64,000 nucleotides of DNA, from contig JAHLKC010000121.1 in the NCBI GenBank assembly GCA_025449115.1, positions 61,492 through 125,491 on the forward strand. Reading direction: 5' to 3'. The position numbers were made by a program, and so were the translations under genes. This document shows, in pieces, positions 9,616-22,400 of this stretch (its first letter is position 1; each line of letters starts with the position of its first letter). The stretch comes from Chytridium lagenaria (Eukaryota > Chytridiomycota > Chytridiomycetes > Chytridiales > Chytridiaceae). Under the pieces are notes generated by a model that was not told where the DNA came from, did no database searches, and saw only the letters and a program-made list of their open reading frames with translations.

Positions 9616-12170
9616 ATGCAATGGGAAGAGAGATGCATTTGTGAACGCGGCGATGTCTCTTTGTGCATATGGGGTAGGAGATTGGTCCAGACTTCTGCGT
9701 ATGTCCAGCACCGGATTAAGATTTGGGAGATGGAAGCGGATCGGCAGAAGGCAAAGGACATAAGATCCGATGCTTCAACGGCATCTTCACAAACACCCGT
9801 GTCGGTACATGTCCATGGAAAGGACAAGGTTGAGGGGACGTTGGGGGTGTTGACCCTTTAGACATTATGAAAAGTGAGTCTTCTTCCCCGGCATATATAC
9901 GTTTGGTCCCGTTAAACCCATTGCCATTCAATACATTCTTTTAAAAGACCACTGACTATCCGAATGATTACGTTTTAGAAATGAACATTAAAGGCGATAT
10001 ACTCTGCTCACTATTCAACGACACTCCATGGGATCTTCGTCGGCCCCTTCCTGCATCAGGAGACTTGTCTTTTTTGCCTTCTACCCTCGCATCAGATTAC
10101 GAGCTTAACGGGCAAGGTCTCACAGCACGAGACGTCACATGGCATTCATCCGCCCACATTCTTGGATGGTCACTGGAATCCCACTTTGGCGACCAGATCT
10201 TTCTCGAGGACGGCCCCTCACTCGCCCATCAAAGTACAGCATCAGGTGGCTTCTTTTACGACGCCGTTCTCTCTAGATCTGGACCATCTCTTGTCAACGA
10301 ATCCCTCTCCGAGTTCAATCGTCACGGTGTAGCCACATCTGCTGTTGAAAGCGTTGTGGATTTTGGACGGTTTATCCTCGCTTCTAAGAGCGCTTATTCA
10401 CGTATGAAGCTCATCACAGATCCCCTACATTCCTTTCACATCAACGACTCTGACATGGACGCTCTCAACAGCCTTTCAAACGCTTCACGAATGCGAAAGT
10501 TCCCTTTGAACGTCTTGAGGTCTCTCGAGAGCTCGCCGCCGCTCTCTTCTGCTACAATCCTATAAAACTCCAATCTTCTCGCCCGCCTCGATCCATCCCA
10601 AACCATTTCTCTATACCGATGTGGTGACTTCATCGATCTATGCCGAGGTCCTCATGTCTCACACACGGGCCAATTGCAGGCCTTCAAAGTTCTTCGCACA
10701 GGATCGGCACATCTCGGATCAGACCCGTCTGTTCAAGTATCAAGAGTATATGGAATCGCGTTCCCTAAGACAGCGCAACTTAAGGATTGGGAATCAGTGC
10801 AAGACATGGCGGCTAAACGGGATCATCGTGTCATTGGAAAACAGCAGGGTTTGTTCATGATGAGCCCTTTGGCACCGGGATCCGCGTTTATGTTGCCCCA
10901 TGGGACGCGTATCGCGAATCGGTTGATGGAATTCATAAGGGCGGAATACCGTGCGTTTGATTACGATGAGGTCGTCACTCCTCTTATGTTTAATAAAGAG
11001 GTGTGGCAGACGAGTGGCCATTGGGAGAATTACAGAGAGGATATGTTTCTCATTTCGCAAGACAGTGTGGGGTGTTCACATGGCCATCACGAGCATGACT
11101 CAAAGCATGAGGAAGATTCCATTTTGGACTGAAGCCCATGAATTGTCCTGGACATTGTGTGCTCTTTGATAGCAAGTCTTACTCCTACCGAGAGCTTCCT
11201 GTCCGCATTGCCGAATTCAGCCCCCTTCACAGGTACGAACGCACCCTCTCAATCATTTTATAAGAACCTTACAATTTTATGTAGAAATGAAGCATCTGGC
11301 GCCTTAACCGGTCTGACTCGCGTGCGAAAGTTTCATCAGGACGATGCCCACATTTTTTGCACGCCCGATCAGGTTCTTAGTGAGATCCGTGGTGCCCTTG
11401 CTTTCATCGACCGTGTCTACAAAGCTCTGGGTTTCCCCACCTACTCTCTCGCTCTTTCCACACGTCCAACCAAATACATTGGCACTGTTGAGCAGTGGGA
11501 CCGAGCCGAAGAGGCTCTTCGCCAAGCCCTTGCGGAAACGGGACGCCCGATATCTCTAAAAAGGGTGATGGCGCATTCTACGGCCCCAAGATTGATATCA
11601 TGGTTATGCTGATGCGTTCGGAGAAATCATCAAACTGCAACCATTCAATTGGACTTTAACCTTCCCGTTCGGTTTAATCTCACTTACGTTGGAGATGATG
11701 GAACTAAACGTACCCCTGTCATGATCCATCGAGCAGCATTGGGGAGTGTTGAGAGGATGATGGCTATCCTCATGGAACACCATGGTGGAAGATGGCCGTT
11801 CTGGTTGAGCCCGAGACAGGCTGTCGTGATCCCAGCTACCACTGCGCCTGATGTTGTTGCATACGCTGAAAAGGTCGCGAGAAGTTTATCTGCAAATGGT
11901 GTAGAGGGAGGTGAAACGGCAAGTAAGACGGGGGTGTTTTACTATGTTGATGCGAGGACTCATGATGCGGATGCGACGCTTGCAAAGCGGGTGAGGGATG
12001 CTTGGGCAAATCGGTATAACTTTGTGATTGTTGTTGGCGAGAGAGAGGCGAAGAGTGGGATGTTGTCTGTGAGGACGATGGTTGGGGAAGGGACAAAAGA
12101 CACGTCCAGCGAGATGCGTGCTGAGGAGTTGCTACAACTATGGAGCAAACTTACAGCCGAGAATAAGTGA
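9616..12170 (+). CDS. THS1: Threonyl-tRNA synthetase, cytosolic type
   Basis: All class II ThrRS landmarks appear in order. [10 protein letters not shown] near 9695 is the N-terminal helix. The TGS end W-D-L-R-R-P-L is near 10035. The editing-domain H-S-S-A-H motif (W-H-S-S-A-H-I-L-G) is near 10140. [14 protein letters not shown] is near 10615. The class II core follows with P-G-S-A-F-M-L-P near 10880, then K-P-M-N-C-P-G-H-C near 11130, [14 protein letters not shown] near 11230-11320, and L-G-S-V-E-R-M near 11735. The C-terminal anticodon-binding domain closes with Y-N-F-V-I-V-V-G-E near 12020. One intron at 11233-11284 (52 nt) splits the H-R-N-E arginine codon. The frame breaks near 9850, 10600, 11100, 11560 and 11610-11640, at least one in an A-run, though every domain is conserved. 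This argues for indel errors and not a pseudogene. The start is uncertain; 9616 is the furthest in-frame ATG seen. Confidence 0.9.
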
Positions 12171-12395
12171 GAATATAACATGAAGCGGCTTACACATCTG
12201 CCGTATATTTTTTTGTTAATCTCGCTTGACAGCACACACTTGTTTCATTTAAGGCACTTGCAAAAAAAAAAGTTGACGTCGAAATGACATCAGGTATATA
12301 GGAGGGCTTCTCTGTCTTGCACAACAATTCCACCTGGCATTTTCCAAAGTTTTCTCTCCATTCTTTCTTTGCTGTCACAACCAACATCGCTGAAG
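12171..12395. other. Short intergenic spacer before the cis-prenyltransferase gene
   Basis: About 225 bases between two + strand genes, with an A-run near 12262 and a pyrimidine-rich stretch (TTCTCTCCATTCTTTCTTT, 12350-12370) before the next start codon. It presumably carries the synthetase 3' UTR and the next promoter. Confidence 0.35.
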
Positions 12396-13846
12396 ATGCC
12401 ATCGTCCTTCTCAGTGACACTTCGCTCAATGCCATGGTCTCTCTGCATGGTCGTAGCCACGGTCATGGCCTGGATTCACGGGCGGATCACACGGGCAATG
12501 GAGGATCTCATCCTATCCATTCTGAAATTGGGACCCGTGCCAAAACATGTCGCTTTTATTATGGATGGCAACAGACGATATGCAAAAGGAAAGGGCATGA
12601 TGGTGCAAAAAGGACATCAGCAGGGATTCGAAAAGTTGGAGAATGTGAGGGATCGTTGCTTTCTATAGTTACTTCATGGTTGTATTTATGAGCCGGATGG
12701 GAGGGATGTGGGGGTTGTGAATGGATCCTAGCGTTGCAGCCATTTACCGGCCTCTTGGGTTTCAGTGCAGTCGATACGGATCATATACTTTGAGTATCAC
12801 CAGTCATTGATAGATGTTATGATGGATCCCTGGAAGCGAGCGACGAACAAGCTGTGCTTCTTGAATTGCATGGCCTCCCATTTTGAGAACATCCGCAGAA
12901 TCTATGATGCTATCTCTTTGCTCCCACACCTTTACGGCATTACAAAATATGTCACGCGGAATGCTGACTCTTTGTTTCAGACGCTGGACTGGTGCCTCCG
13001 GTTAGGCGTCAAGGTCGTAACAGTCTACGCCTTCAGCACAGAAAACTTTAATCGCGATCCGCATGAAGTTCAGCTCTTGATGGACCTCGCTGGAGATAAA
13101 TTTGAGGACTTTGCAACCAAGAGGTGTGGTTGGTGTGCTTTTCTTCAGATTAGTCTTGCGCGTTGCATAGAGTTATATACTGACCATCACCCTCGGTTTT
13201 AGCGAGGTCATTAAAAACACGGAATCGCCGTAAAGGTGTTTGGAAACGTCTCCCTTCTCCCCCAAAAGGTCCAGGAAGCTGCATCACGGGCCGTACAATG
13301 ACACGAAACAACAGCGGGTGAGTTGCTCGTCATCCTTATTTTCGCACTTATATGGCCGTGACTCACCTTTTTTCGCTTAGCGCCATTCTCAACGTCTGTA
13401 TCCCGTATACCTCCCGCGAAAAATCTCCCACGCCGTTGACTCCATCGTCACGCTGTTGACTCCCACACCTTGCAACCCTCTGACATAACTCCTTCCCTCG
13501 TCGAACGCTCCCTCTACACCGGCTCCCTCCCACCCCTCGACATAATGATCCGAACAAGTGGTGAGATCAGACTCAGCGATTTCCTCCTTTGGCAAGGCTC
13601 ACAACATTGCCATATTCATTATGTTGTGCGTTTTGGCCGGAATTTTCGCTTTGGGACGCATTACCTGCGTTGCATGATTATCAAAGTCATTATCGGCCTG
13701 AGGCGTCGAGGAGACGGGAGGAGATGGAGGCGCGGTGGAGAGGGGAGGAGGTGGGGGAGGAAGGGAGGAGAAGACGTAAGGCGTATGCACTGGGTTTGGA
13801 TACGTCGAGAGAGGATGAAGCGGTGGCGCTCGCTTTAAGCACATGA
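12396..13846 (+). CDS. RER2: Dehydrodolichyl diphosphate synthase (cis-prenyltransferase, Rer2/DHDDS-like)
   Basis: A hydrophobic, membrane-binding N-terminus is followed by [15 protein letters not shown], the signature with the catalytic Asp, near 12540. G-H-Q-Q-G-F comes next. After an unusually long intron (12645-12980, 336 nt) come [16 protein letters not shown] near 13005 and V-F-G-N-V-S-L-L near 13240. [15 protein letters not shown] is near 13550, then F-W-P-E-F near 13635. All five conserved cis-IPPS regions are present. The enzyme extends farnesyl diphosphate with isopentenyl units to make the dolichol precursor for N-glycosylation and GPI anchors, at the ER. Frame breaks occur near 13213 (an A5 run where six would keep frame), 13450 and 13600. 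The tail is Arg/Glu-rich, ending at 13846. Confidence 0.9.
12645..12980 (+). other. Atypically long intron in the cis-prenyltransferase gene
   Basis: The donor GTGAGG after K-L-E-N and the acceptor TTTCAG before T-L-D-W join two conserved blocks exactly. At 336 nt it is five to six times longer than the short introns measured in this window. It holds an open frame at 12765-12980 that runs into the downstream exon, but this segment has no match to the enzyme family. Confidence 0.6.
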
Positions 13847-14417
13847 TGCCTTACAAAAAACAAGATACACCTCCCACTACCTTTTTTTAATACCATAGAT
13901 GTTTCTTACGTACTGTTTTTGGTCTCTTTACGCCCTCTTACATTTTGAACTCCTATGACGTGTTCACCCTGTTCTTTCTTTTATCTCTCGTTCCTTATTA
14001 TCAAGCCTTATTTATTACGCTTATGGCGTGTCAGAATAAGAAATAAAAACAAATGCGTCTTTTGATAACTATTGAATTCTATTGACGGCTAAAAGCGCGA
14101 AAGATGACCATGTTGTCGCCCCATAATAAAAAGAAGGGTTGAATGATGGGTTGAGAAAAAGCAAAACCACGACTCCCATAATCACATTTTCCCAGATCGA
14201 AAAGTGAAGGGAAAAAAAAACAAAAACGAAAGCTCCATTGCAAATGAGGAAAAACATAAGTTGAACAAGGCAAAACAAACAGACCAGGGACACAATCCGT
14301 CCCTGCCTCGGTATCAGTCCACTTCAGAAATAAAAACATCTACATACAGAAATAGAAAAAAAGGATAAAAACACAGCATGCTGTTCCCAAATAACTTCTT
14401 TCATATTTTAACGATAA
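13847..14417. other. Intergenic region between convergent genes
   Basis: About 570 bases between the cis-prenyltransferase stop (+) and the MAPKK stop (-). T-rich at the left, A-rich at the right, as expected for two convergent 3' UTRs. Nothing else seen. Confidence 0.5.
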
Positions 14418-16139
14418 TTAAAAAAAAACAGCTTTTAAGAGGATCTTTTTTCTTGCAATCGCTTCAGAGGCCCAACCCGACATGTCCACTGTGGCGTTTT
14501 GATATCTTCGGACCCAGGGATGATCTAAGAGCTCGCCATACGTCGGCCGTTCCCGGGGATTTTTATTCAAACTAATTTGCAATATGAAGAATCAGTCAAT
14601 TTCAGAAAGGTTTAAGATGAATGGATGGTGAAAAACAAAAGAGTAAAAAAACCCACCATTGCGCCACAAAGTCTCTACAATCCGATGAGTAATGGTCGTC
14701 AGGAAGGTTGGGTGGATCTCCAGAGACAATGGCATTAAGTTGTGCGAACACGCTATCATATTGCTCTGTCGGATATGGGTACTTTCCAATCGCCATTTCC
14801 ACCACAGACAAGCCCAATGACCATACATCAGATTGTACAGAATATGTTCCAGGGTTATCTACAGATATCCTTTCGGGCTATGTGAAAGATATAAAACAAA
14901 TTAGAATCAGACAGACAAATATACGGTCAAAACGTAGAGGTAGAATCATAATTACTTACTGCCATGTAACTTTGACACCCAATGTTGGTTTTCGCAAGTG
15001 ATTGAATGAGTTGCCCGCTGACGCCAAAATCACATAATTTGACTTCTCCCTTGGAATTTACCAAAAATATTTGTGGGTTTGACATCTAGATAAATAAAAA
15101 ATAGTTTTAAAACTTAACAAACAAATAAAAGAATAAAGTATATATTCACCTCTATGAATAAATTGAGAGGTGCTCCTTCATAAACTTTAGCCCCATAATA
15201 ATCTAATGCAATTTGTCAGCATTAAGTTTGATTTCTAAAACCTTACAGCAATCGTAATTTTCGCCAGAACATCCTCCCGAATACCATCTCCGTACAGCTT
15301 GTCGATTGATCCAGCGTCCATGTACTCCATACTAAGTTGTGTAGAAAACGAGAGGTGAAGGAGACAAAATCAGTATAAGATACTGCGATCAAAAAAAAAC
15401 CCCATTCCTAAGGGAAAAAACAAAACACACCAGTAATAGACACATGACTCGATGAAAAAAAGCACCATAGAAATCGACGATGTAAGGACTTTGACTCTTG
15501 TGAAGGACGTCGAGCTCCATAAGGATCTGATTAAGCTTTGTCTGATCCAATTCTAGCCGAATCTCCTTCATGGCTGCATGTACGTAAACAGATTTAGCAT
15601 TCCTAATAACCGACATGCAAAGGCTCCAAATGGAACATAAATGTGTTCACATACCATAGACACGTTCGTGGTTTATGGTGAACCTTTTGGACAACACCGT
15701 ATGACCTTGCCAAGCTCTCCTCAAGCGTCAACTCGCTCATGGATATTTTATAGCTGCTACGTTGCTAAAATCGACACCATCGCATGCATACAGCTTCCAG
15801 AAAAGTTAAGCTTGCCATCGGATCCCTGATAGGTCAAACGTTAATAATGTTGAAAGGGCCAAGACGAAATCGCATCCAATGTCCATCCTGCCTCATCACA
15901 CTACATCATACCACATCACACCACAGGCAAAGAAATGCGAAGAAGAAGAAAGATCAACGTACACGTATCTCGAAAAGTTGGCAATGGGAGGAGAATTCCC
16001 GAGTTCTCCCAGACTCATGGGTTTCGAAAGCTTCATGGCAAGCTCGAACTTGCGATATAGCTTCATAGATGGTGAGGTCATTCGGAGATTGATATGTTCT
16101 TTGGACTTGATGAAAGTAGTGGTCAATATGAGGCAGCAA
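14418..16139 (-). CDS. PBS2: MAP kinase kinase, Pbs2/Wis1-like (HOG-type stress pathway)
   Basis: Read on the minus strand, the segment [14 protein letters not shown] near 15790 precedes the kinase domain. The glycine loop ([11 protein letters not shown]) is near 15690, with apparent lost bases. Lys-containing M-K-E-I-R-L-E-L-D follows, then [10 protein letters not shown] and [12 protein letters not shown] near 15480. [13 protein letters not shown] is near 15320. [10 protein letters not shown] is near 15040, and the activation loop [13 protein letters not shown] carries the S-x-A-K-T phospho-acceptor pattern of MAPKKs. [13 protein letters not shown] is near 14815, and [10 protein letters not shown] near 14550 closes the C-lobe. 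The protein ends [12 protein letters not shown]. Family knowledge assigns Pbs2-type kinases to osmotic stress signalling through a Hog1/p38 MAPK. The N-terminus beyond 16139 is unclear. A T7 run at 15455-15461 breaks the frame where six T would keep it. Confidence 0.87.
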
Positions 16140-16779
16140 GAATTGGGAGAGCGTTGAATAATCGGACGGTGTAGAGATGATGCAGGCCTAGATTAGGTAG
16201 CGTTGTCATGCAGTGACGACGGTCAGTGCAGGTAGTGTTTTGAAATGGGGATGTCAAGTTGTTCCAAGCTGACCTCCTTTCACCTCAAATCTACCCTTGC
16301 TGTATGTGATGCAGAGTGGCTAACACTAGCAGTAAGAGGACAGAAGTGCTAAAGGAGACGGCGACGAGGAAGACGACGATGATGACGGATTAAGATGTGG
16401 TGTTATGAGAGTCGCTCACTTCAGCGCAGATGCAGACTTGGACTCGACAGAGGCAACTGCAGGGTTTGGACCTTTCCAGCAGGCAGGTGAGTGAGGTGGG
16501 TGAGTGGGGATCGCTGTAAATTTTCCTTCATTGCAATTAAATATTTTAAGAGAACTTTAAACGAACAGAATGCTGCACAGGTCATGCGAGTATTGGCTCA
16601 TCGGGGCAAGTGGCAGAGCTTCACCTCGAAGGAGCTATTCTCGTTTGGTAGTGGAGCTATGGAGCTAGTGCTGTGGATGGTGGTGCTGCTGGTGGTGGAC
16701 AGGATCTAGGGAGAAATGGCAACGATGGGAGAGGTCGATTGGCAGAGGTGCCACAACTCCAAGGGATTCGGAAAGACGT

Positions 16780-18843
16780 ATGGTGGAAGAGCTCAAGGCA
16801 CAGTTTGTTGAAAAGGTAGTGTAGTTTACTGGTCTGCAACCACTTCTTACGTGACATGGCATGCCGGATTGTGCTAAATACACCTTTTAATGATGGCAGC
16901 TGGAGAAGACAGGTTCAGCTGACGATTCATGGCGAGAGTACGGACAGCTTATGGAGTCTATGCTTGAAAAAGTATGTACCGCATGTCTGCGTCAACATTT
17001 GTTTTGGATATGTGGCTTACTACTTAACTGAACAGGTCAATTTGAGTGTTATTAGCCACCATCGTCTTTTTGGAAACATCTCGGCAACTCCGGCACCTTC
17101 ATCGCAATCCACATCCAAGGCCAATGTGCTAACCAAAATTATCGGAAAACTTGGCAAGAGCGCAACCCAGATGGAGTTTGCTAGATTAGCCACCTTGTAC
17201 GAAAAGCAGGTACTGTTTAATCATCCTGGGATTTTAAATCGAAGAACAGCCTTACCAAAACGCTCACTTATAATCATAGAACGACGTAACAAGTATTCGG
17301 TCTCTGCTGAATCAGATGAAAGCTGCCGGTGTATCTCCTCCCATTTCTATTCTTAACGCAGTCATTCGAACAAATATTCGTACGGGGAACATGAATGCGG
17401 CAATGGCCCTGTTTGAGAGTTTACGGGCCTCGCGGCGAAAGCGAAAATCGGAGAGAGACTTTGGGATCCCTCTTACGTCCAGTTCTTCTTCCTTTTCTCA
17501 GGAAGAAGCCAATGGTGCCACCTATTCATCGATCATGGGTGCACTTTACAAGGCTGGGGACTTTTCGCTTCTCGAGTCGCTTTACACAGAGATGATTGAC
17601 CACAGCATCACACCCACGCTTGGTGCTATTCATTTGATGATGCTCACTTGCATGCGGAAGAGTCAATTCGATCGATCGCTTGAGTTCGGGAAAGCGGGTT
17701 GAGACCAACTGTTTATTCATATCGTCTCATGATGCAGTCCCTTGTAAATAAGGGGCGACTTGAGGAAGCCGTGGATGTGCTGTATGAGATGGAAGTCTCC
17801 ACAAGTGATGCAACACCGAGGCCTGATATTAGCATCTACAATGTTATTCTTCAAGCCATTGTCAGCCACTTACGACCTGGAACACCGGAGGCAGAGGGTT
17901 TATATCGACTGGGTATCTCGATATGATCGAATGAAGATTCGGAAACCACGAACTATCAACATGCACCTTCAACCGGGTGTTCTGAAGTTTTAGCGGACGG
18001 TATCACTTATGAGCTCATGATCCAGCTCTGCTGCAAGGCTCAAAGCGTGGATTCTCTTATCCGTGCAAATGATCTCCTTCTCGAAATGATTCAATTGAAG
18101 CACTTGACGCCTCCTCGACTTTGGAGTTCCCTAGTCGCTGCTCACAGTCGCGCAAATGAAGCCAGTGCTGCTCTGAAGATTGCAGAGATGTCGCGTATGC
18201 ATCTTCAAGTGAAGCTCATCTTTCGTACTTAAGTCTTCAGGCACTGGCTTTGGCGCTAGTGCGGGCAGGTGATTTGGAAAAGGCAATGTCTGTAATGCAG
18301 ACGGCCACGGCAGCTGGATATCAGCTGGATGTAAACCAACTGGTCTTGCCCTTTTGCAAAGCTGATGGAAGAAGAGGGGTATCATCTTTTGGAAAAGTCT
18401 ATAACCTCTTTATGTCGGGGTTTGGAGGCGAAACAGATTGTAGAGTGTGGACGATGATCGTTGCAATTGCGAGCAATCATTTTTTCAAATATCTATAATA
18501 AGAGCAAGGACTACGAGGCTCTTCGTGAAGGATCGAAGCATTGCTCCAATATTCATGAGCGAATGCTTGGCCTTCTCAATGCTTTTCCGATAGGGTGTGA
18601 AGCCGGGTCTGCTGATTTTACCGATTCCCTCGTTCTTTCAACGGCAAGGGTCTCTGCAACACCTATCGACGATCTTGCTCATATTCTCCGCTCCGACCTC
18701 GACCTTTTACTTTTAAACAGTATCGCCAGCATATTTCTCTCTCGCCTCCGTCGACTTCTGCCTTGGTTGCTATGGCCAGGGCATTATTAGATAGAGGGTT
18801 TGGGTCGACGTCCTTTGCGTCCCTTTGTGGATGCAGCAGCTGA
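16780..18843 (+). CDS. Pentatricopeptide repeat (PPR) protein, probably mitochondrial RNA-binding
   Basis: A helix-rich start (M-V-E-E-L-K-A-Q-F near 16780, L-M-E-S-M-L-E-K near 16955) is followed by successive roughly 35-residue PPR units. M-K-A-A-G-V-S-P-P and N-A-V-I-R-T-N-I-R-T-G-N-M-N-A-A begin near 17316. Y-S-S-I-M-G-A-L-Y-K-A-G-D-F is near 17523. L-R-P-T-V-Y-S-Y-R-L-M-M-Q-S-L-V near 17702 leads to R-L-E-E-A-V-D-V-L-Y-E-M and then Y-N-V-I-L-Q-A-I near 17838. Y-E-L-M-I-Q-L-C-C-K-A near 18009 and L-A-L-V-R-A-G-D-L-E-K-A near 18246 continue the array. About seven repeats are visible. PPR proteins bind organellar RNA, and most fungal ones act in mitochondrial transcript processing or translation. 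The start is uncertain, since coding-like sequence may extend upstream to about 16650, and no targeting peptide was confirmed. Frame breaks near 17700, 17920 and 18230. Confidence 0.78.
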
Positions 18844-19497
18844 AAATCCTGATCGGAGACTTCATGTTGTACTGATGACAATACATCATGCATTGTTTAA
18901 GGTAATCCAAGGGCGTGACCGAAGGCGTAGAAACACCTTTAGCAGCATCAGATCGCAACGTCGTAAACACGTTTTTATTAGAGAATGGAATTTGGGTGGA
19001 GGGATGACGGAATCTCGCGTTTACTGTTTTTCAGAACCCATGTCTTTGTTTTAATTTGTTTTACCGTAACACATCATGTTTTTTTATTTCGTCATGTTTT
19101 TTTTTTATATTCGTTCACATAGCCTCGGTTATTAAAATACCCAAATATAAGTTTTAAATTCACAACCATCGTTTCGTTTATTTTTTCTTTCGCTATTATC
19201 CTTATCCCGCCATCCATACTAGTAATAAGAATACGATTATTATCATCAAAGCAAGTGTCGTAGGAGGCATGCTATATAACCAAAAGGAAACAGATATGAA
19301 ACCAAAAGTTGACAGATAAACTAATCAACGAGAAATAATCAGCAAAAGTAGAGGGGTGTTTTAGAGGTTTTAGAGGGGTAGTGATTGGGGATTAAACAAT
19401 TATAAAAGACAGTCTACAAAGTTCAGGCACCATAAATAATACTAAGCGCACGTGATAGCAAAAGCCTAATTCTCAACTGTGACGGCCAGACTCGACT
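18844..19497. other. Intergenic region between convergent genes, AT-rich
   Basis: About 650 bases between the PPR gene end and the PP2A subunit stop. A frame continuing to 19054 could be an alternative PPR C-terminus but has no repeat character. The rest is T-rich then A-rich, as for paired 3' UTRs. Confidence 0.45.
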
Positions 19498-22400
19498 TCA
19501 AGACGACTTGCCGACCTTTGCCGCCGACCTTACACCCTCAAACTCCATCGGCTCATCCTCCTCCATCTCCTCATCATTCGTACTGCCCTTCTTCTCCTCA
19601 TCATCTTCCCAATCCTCATCATCCTCCAACTCATTCCCATGGAACGCTGCAGCGGCGCTGACGCCACAGTGATCTCCGTGGCATTCTCAGTGACAGCCGA
19701 AACACACGTTCCCCATCCTCCAACCGTGTCATGGTCGACCTCAACATCGCCGTCATCGTCACCCCATTCTTCGTCAAGGTCTTCAACCTCGTAGGAAGTG
19801 TAGCCGCTGTACGTGGATCGAGATTGAGAACGGCGTTCTTCCATGGCGAGTTCGTCGTATGTGCGCTCAGCGAATTTATCCCAGCCTCTGTAACATAACA
19901 AATCAGTCAGTTATATTTTAAATAGTCGTGACTCTTTACTTACTCTAATTTAATTCTCTTTCCACGCTCTTCCACCCACACGTCATCGGCTTCTCGGAAG
20001 CCTGGATCGATTCTCCGAATATGTGTGTCATATTTCCGTAGATCAAAAATCATATCAAAAAACAGCGCCGAGTTGCTGCTCTTTTTTAAATCCGTCAAAG
20101 AGATCTGAGAGTCTCTTGAGGCTTAATCAAATCCAACCTAACAAGAACCAAAGAATTAAGATGAAATCCACACGAAATTAGGTAAAGAAAAAAAGAGGCT
20201 TACAGGCTGCACACAAATCCTCAAACCTCCAGGGATCGTTCATCCTAAATTCAATCATTCGATCAAACTGCTCGTTATAGAAATCCCTGAGTTCATGCAA
20301 GGAAACAATTCCATCTCCATCCAGATCCAAACATCTAAACCTAGAAATTTTGTATCAGGAAAAACATTCCATGATTCATGATAACCCCACCAATATTCAA
20401 TGCTCCCAACAGTCCTTTTATCTTCGACGCTCATCAAAAACCAGATGAAATCCTTGTAACTAAGGCGATTTGAGTTACTTCCTGAAGTAAGCTTCATTGC
20501 AACTCCGGAAAGAATCCGCTTCACCGCGAGTGTGGTAAGCGCGCCACGATCATATCGATACAGGTCCTCGCCTTCAATGAACATATCGTGGTCGGCATCG
20601 AGTTCCCAGAATTTGCAGTAAATGACGTAAAAGTGTTTGTAGGAGAAGAAATCACGGGTCTGCGTAAGAAAATAAAAAAAGACACTTAGAATTGCATGTA
20701 ACCAAGAAAAAATGGGTCAGCCCACTTACTGCGTTGATATCGTCCTCTTGCTGAACGTTCCGTAAAGAGAAGAGGAAAGGGTGTCTTCTGAGGTCGGGTA
20801 TTGTCATTTTCTCACTCCAGTTCTGCTTCTTTTCGTAAAAAATTCGCGTTGTAACGGTTTCCACTATAAATGTAACATATGATTAGAGAACATAACATGA
20901 AAGTGATGAATCGTAATGATACCATACACTTATTAATGCACATATATAAATAAATAAAAGATTTTAAGTCGTACCGTAACGTGCTTGGAAAACAGGCATA
21001 GAAGCCAGAAACTCTAAACCCGGATGCCGGTCCACCACCTCTGCAATATAAGAAGGAATAACATGAGTAACCGGAATCAAACCAAGCCCGACACATACCT
21101 TCAACAATAATATTAAAGTCCTCGGGTATCAAATATTTTCGTCCCTCCCTCGAAGAATTTTAAACAACACCGCAAAGTCATCACGATAGACAGAATTGAC
21201 ATCCTTCCACCACGCAATGAAATCATCACAAGATATAGTCGGATTTTTACGGCCGTTATCAACGCATTGGAAAACTGCAAAACTTGTGTATCGAGGAATT
21301 TGACAAGCGTCCATCACGGGCCAAAGCTCAGTTCTTGCGAGTTCTTTGGCACGAAACGCTTCACGTACCGCCGTCTTTAAATGTAATGTTAGGCTTACAT
21401 CGAAAAGCGTTTAAGTTTAAAGACGTACCAGCATCACATCCATAGGTCTTCGTGGCTCAAAAATAGCATTGACGTTCTCGAATCTCGGATAAATTGGGTT
21501 CTTTGCGTCAGGGTTACCAAGTGGAAAGTAAAACTTGAGGTTATCCAACGGTCTTGGAGGTTTTGTGTCCTATTTATCGATCAACATAAGGCTGCAATCT
21601 TTCACTTCAAAACGGAGGACGGAGGAATAAAACTCACAGCTCCCTCATTCACATTCAAGTCAATACCAGAGTCCTTCTTCACTACATGAGTCTTTTCCTT
21701 TTCTTGGTCCGTCGATGAGCATTCCATCTTTGTGTCTGTATCGTTAGGCGCTGAGTAGTCGATGGAAATGGATGGATCGTCTTCGGGACTCAAACATTCT
21801 TTGATTGGAAGAGTGCTTGTTCCCAGTTTTACTGTAGTGGATGTTGTTTCTGTGGAGACGTCTTCGGATAAAAATGTTGTGATGGAATATGCTGTATATC
21901 GGTGTAAAAAGTGAATAACATGGATCAGTATAACACACCGCTGTAAAATAGTTAAAAAGGGAATGTTCCTACCTTTTTCACTCAAAGCACGCTTTGCTCG
22001 CAGTGGGCTCAAAGGTGGAGTATTCGTCTTTGGAACAGGATGTAGAAGCTGTGCATCCTTCGGGATATCGTCCGTAATCGATAAAGCCTTGGTCGTGACG
22101 ACAGTACTCTCATCCACAGAAGCTAAAACAACAGTGGGTGCTGTCCCAGCTTCTTTCCCCTCCTCAGCCACCACATCAACAGAACCACCCTCCAGAACAA
22201 TGTCTTCAGGTTCCGCCATCTCCTCATCAACAGTCGGCACCAATGGTGAACAAGGAACACTCCCATCCAAAGTTGAAGCAACCTGCTGTAAAGTCGTTGC
22301 AGCGCTCAAAAGCTCTTGAGCAGCCATCTCATCCAACCGAGCCAACTCATCCACAAGAAAAGCCCTCGCAGACGATTCGGAACATAACCAACGCACGAAA

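Noticed and set aside
9616..12170. ThrRS as a pseudogene because of several frameshifts
   Set aside because: All active-site and editing motifs are intact, one splice site is exact, and the same type of break occurs in every other conserved gene here, including essential ones. Sequence error is the simpler explanation.
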